From Glomus cerebriforme (taxonomy: Eukaryota; Glomeromycota; Glomeromycetes; Glomerales; Glomeraceae), in assembly GCA_003550305.1 (NCBI GenBank), contig QKYT01000052.1, forward strand, positions 110,718 through 174,717: 64,000 bases of DNA. Direction: 5' to 3'. A program made the position numbers and the translations under genes. The first letter of the stretch is position 1. Each line of letters starts with the position of its first letter. Shown one piece after another: positions 46,371 through 58,048 of the stretch. Below the pieces are notes generated by a model. It searched no databases. It was not told the origin of the DNA and saw only the letters and a list, made by a program, of their open reading frames with translations.

Positions 46371-48460
46371 TATTATTATTAAATATAAACCGTTTTTTTT
46401 TTAAAAAAAACAATAAAATAAAATAAAAAATTTAAAAAAAAAAAAATAAAATGAAAAAATAAAATAAAATGGTGTCAAATAAATAAATACAAGTAACAAC
46501 GTCAAATAGACATTTATTTATTGGGAATTTGAAAGAAGAAAAGAACGTCAATCAAATTGAACAAACAGGAAAATTTTGAATGAGAAATGGTTAGATTAGT
46601 AATGAAAATATTTAAATTTACTATATTAATCAAACAACTGTCCAATCGAAATAATTATGATTACTACAATGATCGTCTTTTAACAAAGTTTTATTAGGTT
46701 TAATCCGGTTATTAAATAGGAGATAATATTCCGTTTAAATATTGAAAATTTACTATATATATATATATACGTTTTTATATTATTTGCACCAATAATCAAA
46801 ACGCCAAAGTATTGTTTGACTGCGCACCACCGTCATCGACAATAACGTTACCGATTTATATTTTAAATTTTTACGCCAACTGAATCTCCTTACACATGCC
46901 CTTCAGGTGAGGAACCTAAAAATCGTACGATTTGAACGCTTTGATAATATTGGTGGAAATTTCTATTGACCAGTTCAACACTTGATTCTGATCGTTTTTT
47001 TTTGTCTACAAATTCAAATTAGGGTTTGGTAAAGGCAATTATTGCCAGTCACGTGCCAGACCATAAGTGCGCCCTTAAATTCGTAATTAATACTTTTATT
47101 ATTATTAATGGAAGAGGATTTAATGTTATAATCGATTTAAATAGTTTAAAACATGATCTCATTTTTTTTTTGTTATTATATAAGATATAAAGTTTTAGTT
47201 TTAGTAATAGCCTTCAATGTATTTATATATTAGTTGACAAAAATTAAAATTTTAGTTCTTTTACATTGTATACAAAAAAAAACTCGAAAAATATTTATTA
47301 ATAATAATTTATATTATAATTCATAATACATAACAAAAGATTTTAAAATATTGTAATTGGTCGACGTAAAATTATTTGAACTTTCGATTTCTAAAAATGG
47401 CAATTATTCAAATTTGTGATTAAAGAATCAAATCAATATCATTCTTTTTTTTTTATTACGCTATTATTTTATTCAAGAATACAGTATGTAGAATCATTTA
47501 TACTGAAACTGTATATGCGCCTAAATATTGGTACAAGTTAATGATGCTTTTCAAATCCAATTTGAATTACAGAGTAGGGAGTGTTAAACTCAAAATTATA
47601 ATTGAAATAAATCCTTTATGAACTTTGTTTTAAATACCTTAATTCTGAGCTCATATTATAATTTCATATAATCAATAGGTTTCTCAATAAGCGTCATTGG
47701 TCAAAATGATAGTAAAATTTCGTAGTAATGAAGATAAATATGGATAAATGTGTAAATTGTACAGTAAATCACATTGGATATGCTAATTGTTTTAATAAAT
47801 TGATATTACCTTTGGTGTGCAGGGTTTAACTTGTTGATATTATAAACATAGCGAAATAATTATTTATTATTTTAATATCATAATATAATATAATCTTGTA
47901 AAAAATGAAGTATAATTGTATAAAGGTGTTAATTAATTTAAAATTAATATTTTTTAGAACAAAATAACTAACTTTATTTTAAGTCTATAATGTTTTTGAA
48001 AAATGTTGCAATATAATATGTCATGCTTCAGCAACAGCGACGAAGGAAGGGTGGCTGCACTCCTACGAAAGGAGGGTGTCATAAGGAAAGGTAATCTCCT
48101 CCCACTCACGGACAAATTTCTTTGTTTGTTATAAATTAATCATTATAAGACAAAGCGTAATATTCAAGTGACTGATGGTGGGGAACAGTCAGTTAATTGA
48201 TCTATGTGATCTATTTTTGCGTTTTTTAAAACTTTAACAGTGTGAAAGAAAAAAATAACTTGGCATATGTAAAATTAAAAGTCCGTTTAATGACATAGTG
48301 ACCTGACGAAAAATAGTAAGATCCTTACAATTTTTTAATCTTATATTTTTAGAATAGAATTAAAAATTTTTTTTTTATCTTGATAAAAAAAAGTTGAATA
48401 AATTAGAATAAATAATAAAAAATTTAGAAATAATTTTTTTTAAAGCAAATCAATAAGTAA
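46371..48460. other. 2-kb intergenic stretch
   Basis: Mostly AT-rich. A GC-richer island at 48025-48115 contains a small hairpin (CTCCTACGAAAGGAG) and purine-rich GGAAGGGTGG. At 47740-47829 a 29-codon ORF (MDKCVNCTVNHIGYANC) weakly recalls the Cys cluster at the start of the local kinases and may be a relic. No gene is supported. Confidence 0.35.
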
Positions 48461-48712
48461 TTAATTCCTTTGATTTTTCGATCTGATTATATATGGATTC
48501 TTATATTTATTATTTTTATCTTTATCCGTCAATTCTCTTCTGCTTTCTTCTGACTTTAGCATAGCTAATATTACGGTTGGATCAAAAATTTCTTTATATT
48601 TTGATCTATGGTTATTATTGAGCGAAGGAGGGTGATTAAAAATTAAGATTTTATCCAATAAATACACAAGAGTATACAGATCAAACTCGATAAAAAAACA
48701 ATTAAATCATTA
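48461..48712 (-). CDS. Short unrecognised coding stretch, probably a last exon
   Basis: About 80 codons stay open, reading IEFDLYTLVYLLDKILIFN, PPSLNNNHRSKYKEIFDP, TVILAMLKSEESRREL, then a Lys/Asn-rich end. No ATG opens it and the upstream exon was not found. It has varied composition and a natural polar C-terminus (KNPYIIRSKNQRN). It may be a 3' exon or a truncated gene. Family unknown. Confidence 0.35.
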
Positions 48713-48959
48713 CCTAATATATATAAATTAATTGATTATTTGTTACCCAAAAGTACGATTGTACTAAAGAAATAACCTATACAAAGTAAGTTTACTAAGC
48801 TATATTTGATCGATAGTCATTTCGATATGAAATATTAATAAATTAATATGTATTTGTTACACGTAAACATAAAATAAATAATACAAGAGAAATTATTAAG
48901 TCGAAAAAAAAAATTATTTTCAACTACATTTTTTTTTCATTTTTCGTATATATAAAATC

Positions 48960-49577
48960 ATGGAAAATATTTCTCAAGATTATAATGAAAATTTAACCGA
49001 ATATACTTCCAATCCGTTTGAAGAAAATATTACAACTGAAACAAACTTTTTTAATAGCTCATTACACGAAAATGAGTCTACTTCTGCTCTTTTGACGCAT
49101 TCATCTACACCAAATTTTCGATCAACTCCCCATATGATTTCTCATCCAAGCAATATTCTATTCATGTGTCAAAAAATTTCTGATTCTATTAAAGAATTTA
49201 AAAAAAATGCTAAAAGGCAACTTGAACAAGCAGATGAACTTAAAAATCAATTTAATAAATTGAAACAATCTCTTATTACGCAACAACAGTCTCCCAATTC
49301 TCGTCATGTAAACCAAAACCGTCGTGTCCATAGATCCCATCCTTACCCTTTAGTTTCTTCTCATACACCATCCATTCGGCCATCCGTTTCTGCTACGACT
49401 TATTATCATGATAATAATAAATTAGGTTATAGTTCTCACTCTCAAAAAGTGAGTGTTCCTGTCGCAACCGGCCTTCCTGACAATGAATATTTCTCAGGTA
49501 ATTCTAGGAGTTCTGAATTCTACAACGGCACCTACGGCGGTAACGCCACTTACGATATTCGTGAGTCTGATTTCTAA
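48960..49577 (+). CDS. Hypothetical Ser/Asn-rich protein with short coiled coil
   Basis: A single 205-aa exon. Residues 1-65 are acidic, Asn/Ser/Thr-rich and disordered. Residues 68-110 form a helix (CQKISDSIKEFKKNAKRQL, EQADELKNQFNKLKQSL) of coiled-coil type. The rest is Ser/His/Tyr/Gly-rich (SEFYNGTYGGNATYD). No signal peptide or known domain. Base use is less AT-rich than the flanks, supporting a real gene. Function unknown. Confidence 0.6.
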   Translation: MENISQDYNENLTEYTSNPFEENITTETNFFNSSLHENESTSALLTHSSTPNFRSTPHMISHPSNILFMCQKISDSIKEFKKNAKRQLEQADELKNQFNKLKQSLITQQQSPNSRHVNQNRRVHRSHPYPLVSSHTPSIRPSVSATTYYHDNNKLGYSSHSQKVSVPVATGLPDNEYFSGNSRSSEFYNGTYGGNATYDIRESDF

Positions 49578-49883
49578 TGTAGTTTATTTAAATAGTCTTT
49601 CAGAATACTGTAATTCTTTTTTCCTTTCTCATTATTATATTTATATTGTATTTTTTTTAAATGTATTAACAAACATGTTACACAAATAAAATTATTATTT
49701 GTCAAGTAAGTTATTTCAAGAATATAAAACACAAACAGTAATTTTTTTTTTAAAAAAAAAACAAAGTCATTAATTAAATAATACCAAAAAAAGTAATTTA
49801 TTTCTGTTAGTAATAGATAAGCGTATTAATGGAATAGTTTGGATCATGATATATTCTCATAATTTCTCATAATTTAGTATTAT
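49578..49883. other. 3' flank of the Ser/Asn-rich gene
   Basis: AT-rich, with CTCATAATTTCTCATAATTT at about 49857, a fragment of the satellite motif seen at 53.9-55.0 kb. Confidence 0.4.
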
Positions 49884-49968
49884 TTATTTCATGGGAGTTG
49901 GGAATAATAGGGTTTTTTTCCCGAAGGGAAAAAAACCATGGTATTCCCCTCCCCATGAAATAAATGGG
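49884..49968. mobile_element. ~85-bp hairpin element related to 43789-43879
   Basis: Outer arms ATTTATTTCATGGG and CCCATGAAATAAAT are inverse. The middle has GGGAATAATAGGG against CCATGGTATTCCCC, and the centre is a perfect hairpin (GGTTTTTTTCCC, GAA, GGGAAAAAAACC). Same design as the 43.8-kb element: CATGAAAT arms around a strong inner stem. Confidence 0.65.
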
Positions 49969-51268
49969 TAATCCCCAGGAGCGTGTCACTCATTAAATAT
50001 ACACGTGATAAACTATTTTAACTATTTTAACAATTTATAGTGATCTATTTTCTTTTTTATTAACCTTTAAAATTTTTTCTTCTCTTTATAAACAGTACTT
50101 ATAAAAATTAGAAATTTCCCGGCTATCAATATGAGACCGGGAAATAAGTAAACGAAGATTCCCGGTCACCTTAAACATAGTTAATCACATGCAAAAAATT
50201 AGATTGCACTTAGTGCGACAGGGATTACCATGATAATTTCTCATAATTTCTAAAAAATACATTTATAATCATGGCCAGTACTGTCTGAATTACGGTAATT
50301 ACACAGGAAATTTTCATAATTCGGAAAGCTGTTGCAGCAGGAACACTCACTTGTTGTAATTATATTGGTTGGTAATTCAGGTGAAATAAATAGTAAAATT
50401 AAACAATAGTCACTAAATATTTTCATGTTTCCACGGTAGTTTTACGTTTAATGATTTTAATTATGAAAGGACAAATTTGGGAGCAAATTTCTTTAGTGGT
50501 TAAATGACTTAAATTATAAAACTCACTTTCAAAACTTGTTATTTTTACCTTTTTAACATACAAAACTATATTTACAATTATTTATCGAAAGTCCTTTAGT
50601 AATATAATAAAATATACAATAAAATACTTAAATTCAACTAAAATGACAATAATATAAAGTAAACGAAATCCACCAAGTTTTGAAATGAATTTTGCCAATG
50701 GAGAAATAATTAAATTGTCAGACTAAATATAGTAATTTAATAATTACAAATAGTATTTGTTATAACGTTACACCGATTGTTTTTCGTAATTAATCAACGC
50801 GTTTTAAAAATAAGTTAAATAACGAATTTATTTATAATATCTGGAATATCTGGAATTTAAATGCAATGTTTCAGTCAAAATACTTAATGTCTTAATATTA
50901 AGTCGAATGGGATATTTAGTATGTTGTTTATTTTATTTAATTGTTGTTATTTTTATTTTTATTATTTTCGAAACGGGTTTTTATAATATAATTATTGTGT
51001 AATTACTGTAATTACTGTAATAATTCTTTTATAAACCTAATTATAAAATAATAAATTGTTAATAAATAATTATACTTAATTTATTTGTATTATCATTATT
51101 ATTATATATGTACAGTATATATATTTATATTTATATATATATAATAAAACTACGTACTGTACCACACTACGTAATGCAAGTTGCGTAATCTAGCCGCAGT
51201 ATTTGTGGCCAAATTTAGCTATTTAACAACCGAAATGTGCTCTTTCTACTATTTCTATTTTTTTCATT
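49969..51268. other. Intergenic upstream of the second kinase
   Basis: AT-rich. It contains a small hairpin near 50117-50143 (TTCCCGG ... CCGGGAA) and further satellite-like CATGATAATTTCTCATAATT at 50230. No gene. Confidence 0.4.
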
Positions 51269-52940
51269 ATGAATCAAAAGTTGAGATATGGAAATTGTGA
51301 AAAATGTAATCAAATAATGACCGATTTTAACTGGTGCAAGTCTTGTAATTCAAAAAATTTCCAAGAAAATTTTAAAAATTGGACTAGTGGAAATGATAAT
51401 ATTGATAAATTTATTCAAGAAACTCAGCTTTCAGCAAAATGTCATTATAATGTATTGGAATGGGTACCTTACAATAGATTTCAAGATGTTAAATATATCG
51501 CAAAAGGTGGATTTGGAAAAGTTTATAGAGCAAAATGGAAGGATGGATTTATTTTTATGTGGAATTATAAAAATAATGGTTGGAATAGACTACAGAATAA
51601 TATGTTTGTAGCACTAAAAAGTTTAAATAATTCAAAAAATGTTTCAATTGAATTTATCAATGAGGTATAAAATTATTTATGGTATTAATTATTGTCGATT
51701 TCAAACCGATTAAAATGGTTGAAAAATTTACATTTTACTTTAGTACATTTTGTATTTTTTTATCACCATCATAATGGTTCAATCATTTGAAACCGTCAAT
51801 AATATAATTTAAAATTTTGAATTATTTAGGTTACATCTCATCATAAAATGTTCAATGCACATATTACATCTTATATTGTTAGATTTTATGGGATAACTCA
51901 AGATCCAGAAACAGAAAATTATATGATGATTTTGGATTATGCAGAAAGAGGAAGTTTACGAAATTATTTAGATCAGAATTACAATGATTTAAAATGGGTT
52001 AATAAATTACAAATTTCATTTAATATTGCAGCTGGACTTAATCAGATTCATAATGAAAAACTGATCCATCGAGATTTACATATTGGTAATATATTATGTT
52101 TTCCTCATAAAACCTTTATTACTGATTTGGGATTATGTAAACCTGCAGATAATACATTAAAAGATACAAAAGATACAAGGAAGAATACATATGGTGTTCT
52201 ACCTTATATAGCTCCTGAAGTTCTACAAGGACAAAATTATACCAAAGCTGCTGATATCTATAGTTTTGGTATAATTATGTATGAAATAATTTTAGGTTTA
52301 CCTCCATATTATGATGTAAGTCATGATGAAAATTTAGCAATAAAAATATGTCAAGGACTTAGACCAAGGTTTAATATTAAAGTACCTCAATTAGTTGTAC
52401 ATTTAATTAAACGTTGTCTAGATGCAAATCCATTAAATAGACCAACTGCAGAAGAAATCAAAGAAATTTTAGACAAATGGAGAAAAGAGGCTAATTCTAG
52501 AAGGTTTAATCCAACTGAATTAACTAAACAAATTGAAGAAGCAGAAGAAATAAATAATAATTTATCAATGAGAAATTTATCTTCAACTAATTTGAAATAT
52601 GAGACACATTCTGAAGCAATTTATGCAAGCAGATTACTTAATTTCAAAAATCTTCCTGAATCAAAAAATTCTGATGATTATTATAAACAATATGATAATA
52701 TATCAAGTATGATATATTCAGGTAATTATGAATGATTTAATAATATTGTAAAAATAGCTAATTAATTTTATTTGATTTGATAGAATCTTTACAAATTGAT
52801 ATTTCTCAATTGAAAATTTATGATGAAGGTAAAATGTATATTATTATAAATTATGATTTTTTTTTTTGATTGATTTTATTTATTTTTTAATTTATTTTTA
52901 TAAAGATAAATTAGAAAATATTGATGAAAAAATAGAGTAA
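51269..52940 (+). CDS. Protein kinase, intact paralog of the 4759 gene, four exons
   Basis: Exons 51269-51664, 51830-52721, 52784-52828 and 52906-52940 join in frame to 455 aa. If the third donor is not used, translation stops at 52735. N-terminal Cys cluster (CEKC ... WCKSC, residues 10-26). Kinase domain: AKGGFGKV at 79-86, VALK Lys at 117, HRDLHIGNIL from 212 with the catalytic Asp, DLG for DFG, APEVLQG, DIYSFGIIMYEI. The conserved family tail AIYASRLLNFKNLPESKNS follows. The added last exons give SESLQIDISQLKIYDED ... IDEKIE, an ending that reads like a natural C-terminus. The first intron falls at exactly the same place (INE|V/I-TS) as in the 4759 gene. Likely an active TKL-like kinase; substrates unknown. 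Confidence 0.9.
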
Positions 52941-52975
52941 TTGCATATGCAGACTTTAAAGTTTAAACAAACGAT

Positions 52976-53121
52976 TATTTATTTACTAAAGCAGGGTTGG
53001 AAAATTTGTATGTACTAGATAAAATTTTACATTGTACTCGTACTGTACTTGTACCTTGTATTAACTGTTTTAATTTTTTGTACTAACGGTTGTATTTTCC
53101 AAACCTGCTAAAGTAAATAAA
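52976..53121. mobile_element. ~146-bp MITE, GGTTGGAAA type
   Basis: Inverted termini TTTATTTACTAAAGCAGGG and, in reverse complement from the right, TTTATTTACTTTAGCAGGT, followed on both sides by TTGGAAAAT. The centre repeats TTGTACT / CGTACTGTACTTG. No coding capacity. It sits about 36 bp after the kinase stop, so it may lie in the 3' UTR. Confidence 0.65.
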
Positions 53122-53742
53122 AATCTACCAGCGTGATAAAATACTTTATAGATACTAATGAAATTTTTTTATAATATAAAATTTAAGTCAGGAATTTAGT
53201 ATAAATAGCTTAATTGAATTTTTTCAATACAAATATATTTGATTCCAAACCTATAAAAAAAAATCTGAAAAATGTAATCACGTTTCAGGACAATGCAAGC
53301 AAATTCAGAGCATGTTTGGAATTTATTTTTTTATTAAGGCAAACCTCAAATTCGAATATTTTGGATTTTAACAGCAGCATACATACTATACATGTACAAC
53401 ACTACAACACTATCGTAAAAATCCTAAACTTCATTTATTAATTTCAATTTAATTTTTCTTCTTTCTCGAGGAATTCTGATTGAAATTTAATGAAATATTT
53501 CGTATACTAATCTAACAATTTTAAACAAAATTAAGACAGCACAATATATATTTCCAATTTCCAGCATCAAGTTAAGATTTTTTCCCTCCATCAAATAATA
53601 TTTCGGAGGTTGATGTTTTCCAGAATAAAAATGCTAGCACATCCAATTTCAGAATCTATAAAAGAGTAAGATAAAAAGAAAAAAGAATTATTCTAAAAGA
53701 TTAACTAATAAAAATTAAAGATAAATTACATCAGAAATCCCC
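53122..53742. other. Intergenic, nothing clear
   Basis: AT-rich. The 75-aa ORF at 53214-53441 has no recognisable domain and I do not support it. Confidence 0.35.
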
Positions 53743-53868
53743 ATGAGTACTATCAAGTGGTTTAATACCATTGTAGAATTCTGGGAATTTACTGAGAAAA
53801 ATTTATTGCCGGGAGATTATCGCAACTGGAATATTTACGTTGGGGATGAGAACTACTGTATATTCTAA
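53743..53868 (+). CDS. 41-codon ORF, possible small gene or fragment
   Basis: Reads MSTIKWFNTIVEFWEF, TEKNLLPGDYRNWNIYV, GDENYCIF. Trp-rich, well mixed composition and less AT-rich than the flanks, so it may be a genuine microprotein or the first exon/fragment of a gene. It lies directly before the AT satellite. No family recognised. Confidence 0.3.
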   Translation: MSTIKWFNTIVEFWEFTEKNLLPGDYRNWNIYVGDENYCIF

Positions 53869-53929
53869 TTTATTATTATCATAAGTCATGATGGCCAAAT
53901 AAATGGTGTATAAGAAGAAACTAAAAGAT

Positions 53930-55020
53930 GAATATGGAATCTATGGACACAACGAAAATTATTATGAGAAATTATCATGAAAATATGAATAATTATGATA
54001 TGAAATTATGAGAAATTATCGTGAGAAATTATCATGAAAATTATGAGAAATTATGAGAAATTATCATGAAAATATGAGAAATTATGAGAAAAAAAAAGGG
54101 AGAAATTATGAGATATGAGAATTATATCGAGAAATTATGAGAAATTATCATGAGAAATTATCATGAAAATATGAGAAATTATGATCATATCTCATAATTT
54201 TCATGATAATTTCTCATGATAATTCTCATAATTTCATAATTTCTCATAATTTCTCGATATTTTCATTATGAGAAATTATCATGAAAATATGAGAAATTAT
54301 GAGAAAAAAAAAGGGAGAAATTATGAGATATGAGAAAATATGAGAAATTATGAAATTATGAGAATTATCATGAGAAATTATTGAAAATTATGAGATATGA
54401 GAAAATATGAGAAATTATAAAATATCATGAAATTCAAAATTGGTCAGAATGCCCAACATTTTGAGAAATTATGAGAATTATCATGAGAAATTATCATGAA
54501 AATTATGAGAAATTATGAGAAATTATGAGAAAAAAAAAGGGAGAAATTATGAGATATGAGAAAATATGAGAAATTATGAAATTATGAGAATTATCATGAG
54601 AAATTATTGAAAATTATGAGATATGAGAAAATATGAGAAATTATAAAATATCATGAAAAAATATGAGAAATTATGAGAAAAAAAAAGGGAGAAATTATGA
54701 GATATGAGAAAATATGAGAAATTATGAAATTATGAGAATTATCATGAGAAATTATTGAAAATTATGAGATATGAGAAAATATGAGAAATTATGAAATTAT
54801 GAGAATTATCATGAGAAAATTATTGAAAATTATGAGATATGAGAAAATATGAGAAATTATAAAATATCATGAAAAAATATGAGAAATTATGAAATTATGA
54901 GAGATGAGAAATTATCATGAAAATTATGAGAAATTATTAGAAAATATGAGAAATTATTATGAGAAATTATCATGAGAAATTAAATTATGAGAAAATAATA
55001 ATTATGAGATACTGTATTAT
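53930..55020. repeat. ~1.1-kb AT-rich satellite built on ATGAGAAATTATC
   Basis: Dozens of short units (GAGAAATTATGA, ATCATGAGAAATT, GAAAATATGAG) alternate. Higher-order blocks, e.g. AAAAAAAAGGGAGAAATTAT followed by GAGATATGAGAAAATATG, repeat about every 120-130 bp. One segment (54185-54270) is inverted (CTCATAATTTTCATGATAAT). No open frame of interest. Short stray copies occur at 49857 and 50230. Confidence 0.9.
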
Positions 55021-55658
55021 TGCGAAATTATAAGAAATCATGAGTCAGCACTATGAATTTGGCCGAATTACATAATTTTCTTATTTGGAAATTTTCATGA
55101 TTCTGGCCGGGATTATAATTCTGGCCAGAATTACTTCCGTCAACCAGTATTAGTAACCGTTTTAAACGCAACCCGGTTTTCGTAATCTGAAACCGACCTG
55201 AATTGTCTTGGAACCGGGTCCAAACCCGGTTTGGTACATCCGGTTTCGATTTAAGTGCTTTTATTTGTTTAAATTGAACTTTTAAAGGAAAGATTATAAA
55301 ATAAATTTTATTTTAAAACTTACTTATTCATAGGATAATTAAACTTAAAGTTTTTATTTGTAAATTTATCTTAAAAAATCTCGTAATAAGGCAAAAAGAG
55401 TAAAAGTAAAAAACCAAATATTTGTAATTATTATTTTCACTAAAACTTTAAAAAACAATTTATGCTTAATTAAATTTTAATGATAACTTTATTTTCATAA
55501 TTATTTAGACATGACTATCTTCTGAAAAGTAGTATAAATTAAATAACATTACATTATTGTTTTAATTATCCATATATTTTTATGTAATATATCAAAATGT
55601 ATATGTATTAAATACATTAATAATTCTTCTACACTGTGTTAAAGTAGTGTGAAAGTAT
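55021..55658. other. Repeat fragments and spacer
   Basis: 55060-55140 repeats TTCTGGCC(A/G)GGATTATAA-like strings. 55170-55250 is GC-richer with ACCCGGTTT/ AACCGGGTCC inverted pairs, probably a small degenerate element. No gene. Confidence 0.35.
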
Positions 55659-55808
55659 TTACCTAAAAAATAAATAAATTGTCCATGCTTGACAACCAAT
55701 AATCATTAGTAAAGCACAATATATCCTATTGGCAAGTGTTACCCAAGATATATCTTCATCCAATGAAGTATCTGTCCATAGGTGCTTACCAACCTTCTCA
55801 TACAAAGG
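55659..55808 (-). pseudogene. Coding-like fragment with a membrane segment
   Basis: 49 codons open on the minus strand: PLYEKVGKHLWTDTSLDED, ISWVTLANRIYCALLMI, IGCQAWTIYLFFR, then AGG-TAAATA, which could be a splice donor or the stop. A hydrophobic span (YCALLMIIGCQAWTIYLFF) fits one membrane helix. The frame is stopped upstream. Could be an exon of a lost gene or transposon-derived. Confidence 0.28.
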
Positions 55809-56543
55809 TCAGAGTTAGGGCCTTCTAGCTCTTTGGAATTAAACTCATATGGAACCAAACTCATAGAGTGTTCCCTATCTCAAACCTAGATCTCCATTGA
55901 ATATAGCTTTACCAATTATATCAATATACTAACATGGACATAATATTATACTCAGTAATTCATAATTACCCAGTTCACTGATATCTACTTTATAAGAAAG
56001 GCCTGCGTTTAGGAGAAGTTCGATCTGACGATATACAATCTGTACATCGTTATTGTTGTAGTGTGAGGATGTGGGAGAATGTGTATTATCGATATTTTAT
56101 TATTATTAGGTTATAATAATATTTCTTTACTTATTTTCTTCAGGTCAATAATCCTTCTTCATTTTCTTTTCTTTATATTATAACCTATTCTAAAATAAAA
56201 GAGAATGTATAGTAGATGTGAGCAAAATGGTATAATCATACTGAAATAAATTTAATATCACATAAAATATGCAGAAAATATAAAAATATTTATTACCAAT
56301 ATTGATTTAACTTCTTGCCTCAAAGTTTTTGTTTTAAATCATCTTCAGGAAATACCTCAAACTTGCTTTCAGGTTGTTGTGTATTAAAGTATAAGAGAAG
56401 GATTGTGCAGTGTATAGCTTTTGAGTTTTGAAAAAGTTTGGTGTCATGTATTTATATTTTTTATATCATATAAATATTTTATTCCCAACGGCATATTTGC
56501 TCATTTTTATTAGTCCGAGTCATTAACTGATATTTTTATTTAG
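55809..56543. other. Unusually mixed-composition stretch, possible retroelement remnant
   Basis: 55810-56080 is less AT-rich than its surroundings and non-coding in all frames. It includes GTAGTGTGAGGATGTGGGAG, which could be an LTR edge. No primer-binding site, polypurine tract or pol fragment was seen, so this stays a guess. Confidence 0.25.
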
Positions 56544-56822
56544 ATTACACATTACATCATAAATTATTGTCCGGAAATAAAAATTATGTGATGGTTTTGG
56601 AATATACAGAGTAGTAATTGATTAAAATTATAGAAAAATTTTCACGTGAACACGTAATAAATCATTGATTTTAACCTTTTTAACCTTATAACTTCGCATA
56701 ATAGTTTAGGATGATCAGGACTGGAAACTCCACTAATATACCTCACGATAAACCTTTGACAAGAACTTAGAAATAACATTTAATTAAACGATGCTTAGAT
56801 GCAAATATCGACCGATCATTAA
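56544..56822 (+). pseudogene. Relic of a kinase gene of the 4759/51269 family
   Basis: It starts just after a TTTTTATTTAG acceptor at the same place where exon 2 begins in the two intact kinases. Readable pieces: YTLHHKLLSGNKNYVMVLEY (compare TSHHKMFN ... ENYMMILDYAE), then IPHDKPLT near 56740 (compare VSHDENLA), then HLIKRCLDAN and DRSLIN near 56780-56815 (compare HLIKRCLDANPLNRP). The catalytic core between them is deleted or unreadable and stops are present. Confidence 0.6.
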
Positions 56823-58048
56823 TAAATTAATTATCTATAAAAAGACATTCTAGAATTACTAAATTTTAATAGTTAAAATTCAAAACAAGTGTATAATGTA
56901 TTATGGTGTTTCGGGCGAAACAAATTGAAACGTTTCGTCCATGTTTCGCCCAATATAGACCACGAAACCTAAAATTCATTATAAATTTCACCCGAAACAC
57001 TAATATGCTGTACCTATATTTCTCAATTAAAAGCCTTAATAATCTTGGATAAATATATCAATAATTATTATTACTACTTGTCCAGTTTTTGAAATTTTTC
57101 TGAACTCGTTTCGCATTACAAGTATGACATCAATATAATGTATTGCATTTTTTTTACAGCTCATGCCTTCTTTGCTAATTCAAACAGATCAATGGAAATT
57201 CTTAAAATATTTTTTTTTTATTAAAAAAGAATCTATATACCGTAAATCGACTTCAATAAATTTTACTAAAGTTTCTCATTTTTAATTATAATCACAAAAC
57301 GAGTTACCAGAATCTTAATTTAATCAGGTACTTTGTCATTAACTCATTATGCCTGAGAACTCGTGTAATTCTTTCTGTCATTCCAGCTTCTTACACACTT
57401 GTAACTAATATTTCTATTGTTTTCTCTTAAAATGTTTTTATCAATATAGAAAGAGTGCAGGAACTTAATATTTTTTAAAAGAATTAAATATAACAAAAGG
57501 TAATTATAAAATTATAAAAAAAATTAATGATGCATATTTATTTATTTTTTATATTCATATCTACTAAGGGTAATCTATTGGATATACATCTAATAATTAA
57601 ATATATTTATTAATTACTGAAAATTGTATCAAGCTCAGCAGACAAACAAGATTGGCATCATCTTCGAGAAGTTAAGCTGTCCTTTTGAAATCTGCCGCCT
57701 TAATTAGATTTAAAATTATTTCAATAAAAAATAAACTATAAATTGAAAAAATTCAAATGTTAAAATCATATTATTAAACATAATAAAGATTTTTATAAAA
57801 GAATATCGATATAGCTATACTTTTTGATAAGTTGGAACCAATGAGCATTGTCAATAAAATTTTACCAATTCAAAATATTTGTACATAATTAGAACATCAT
57901 TTATTTAAATGAAAAAGAATATCCGTTCCTAAAACAATTAATCGCATTTGTTTATTGATATAAAACTTGTGTTACTATTAAATGATATTTAGTCATCAGT
58001 CATCACGCAAAGTACTTTCAGCGAAATCTAAAAATAAAAAACGGAATA
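56823..58048. other. Intergenic containing a 95-bp MITE
   Basis: AT-rich. Only the element at 56906-57000 was recognised here. Confidence 0.4.
56906..57000. mobile_element. 95-bp MITE with GTGTTTCGGG termini
   Basis: Inverted termini GTGTTTCGGGCGAAA (left) and, in reverse complement from the right, GTGTTTCGGGTGAAA. Sub-terminal TTTCGTCC / TTTCGCCC / CACGAAACC motifs repeat inside. Too small to code. Confidence 0.7.
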
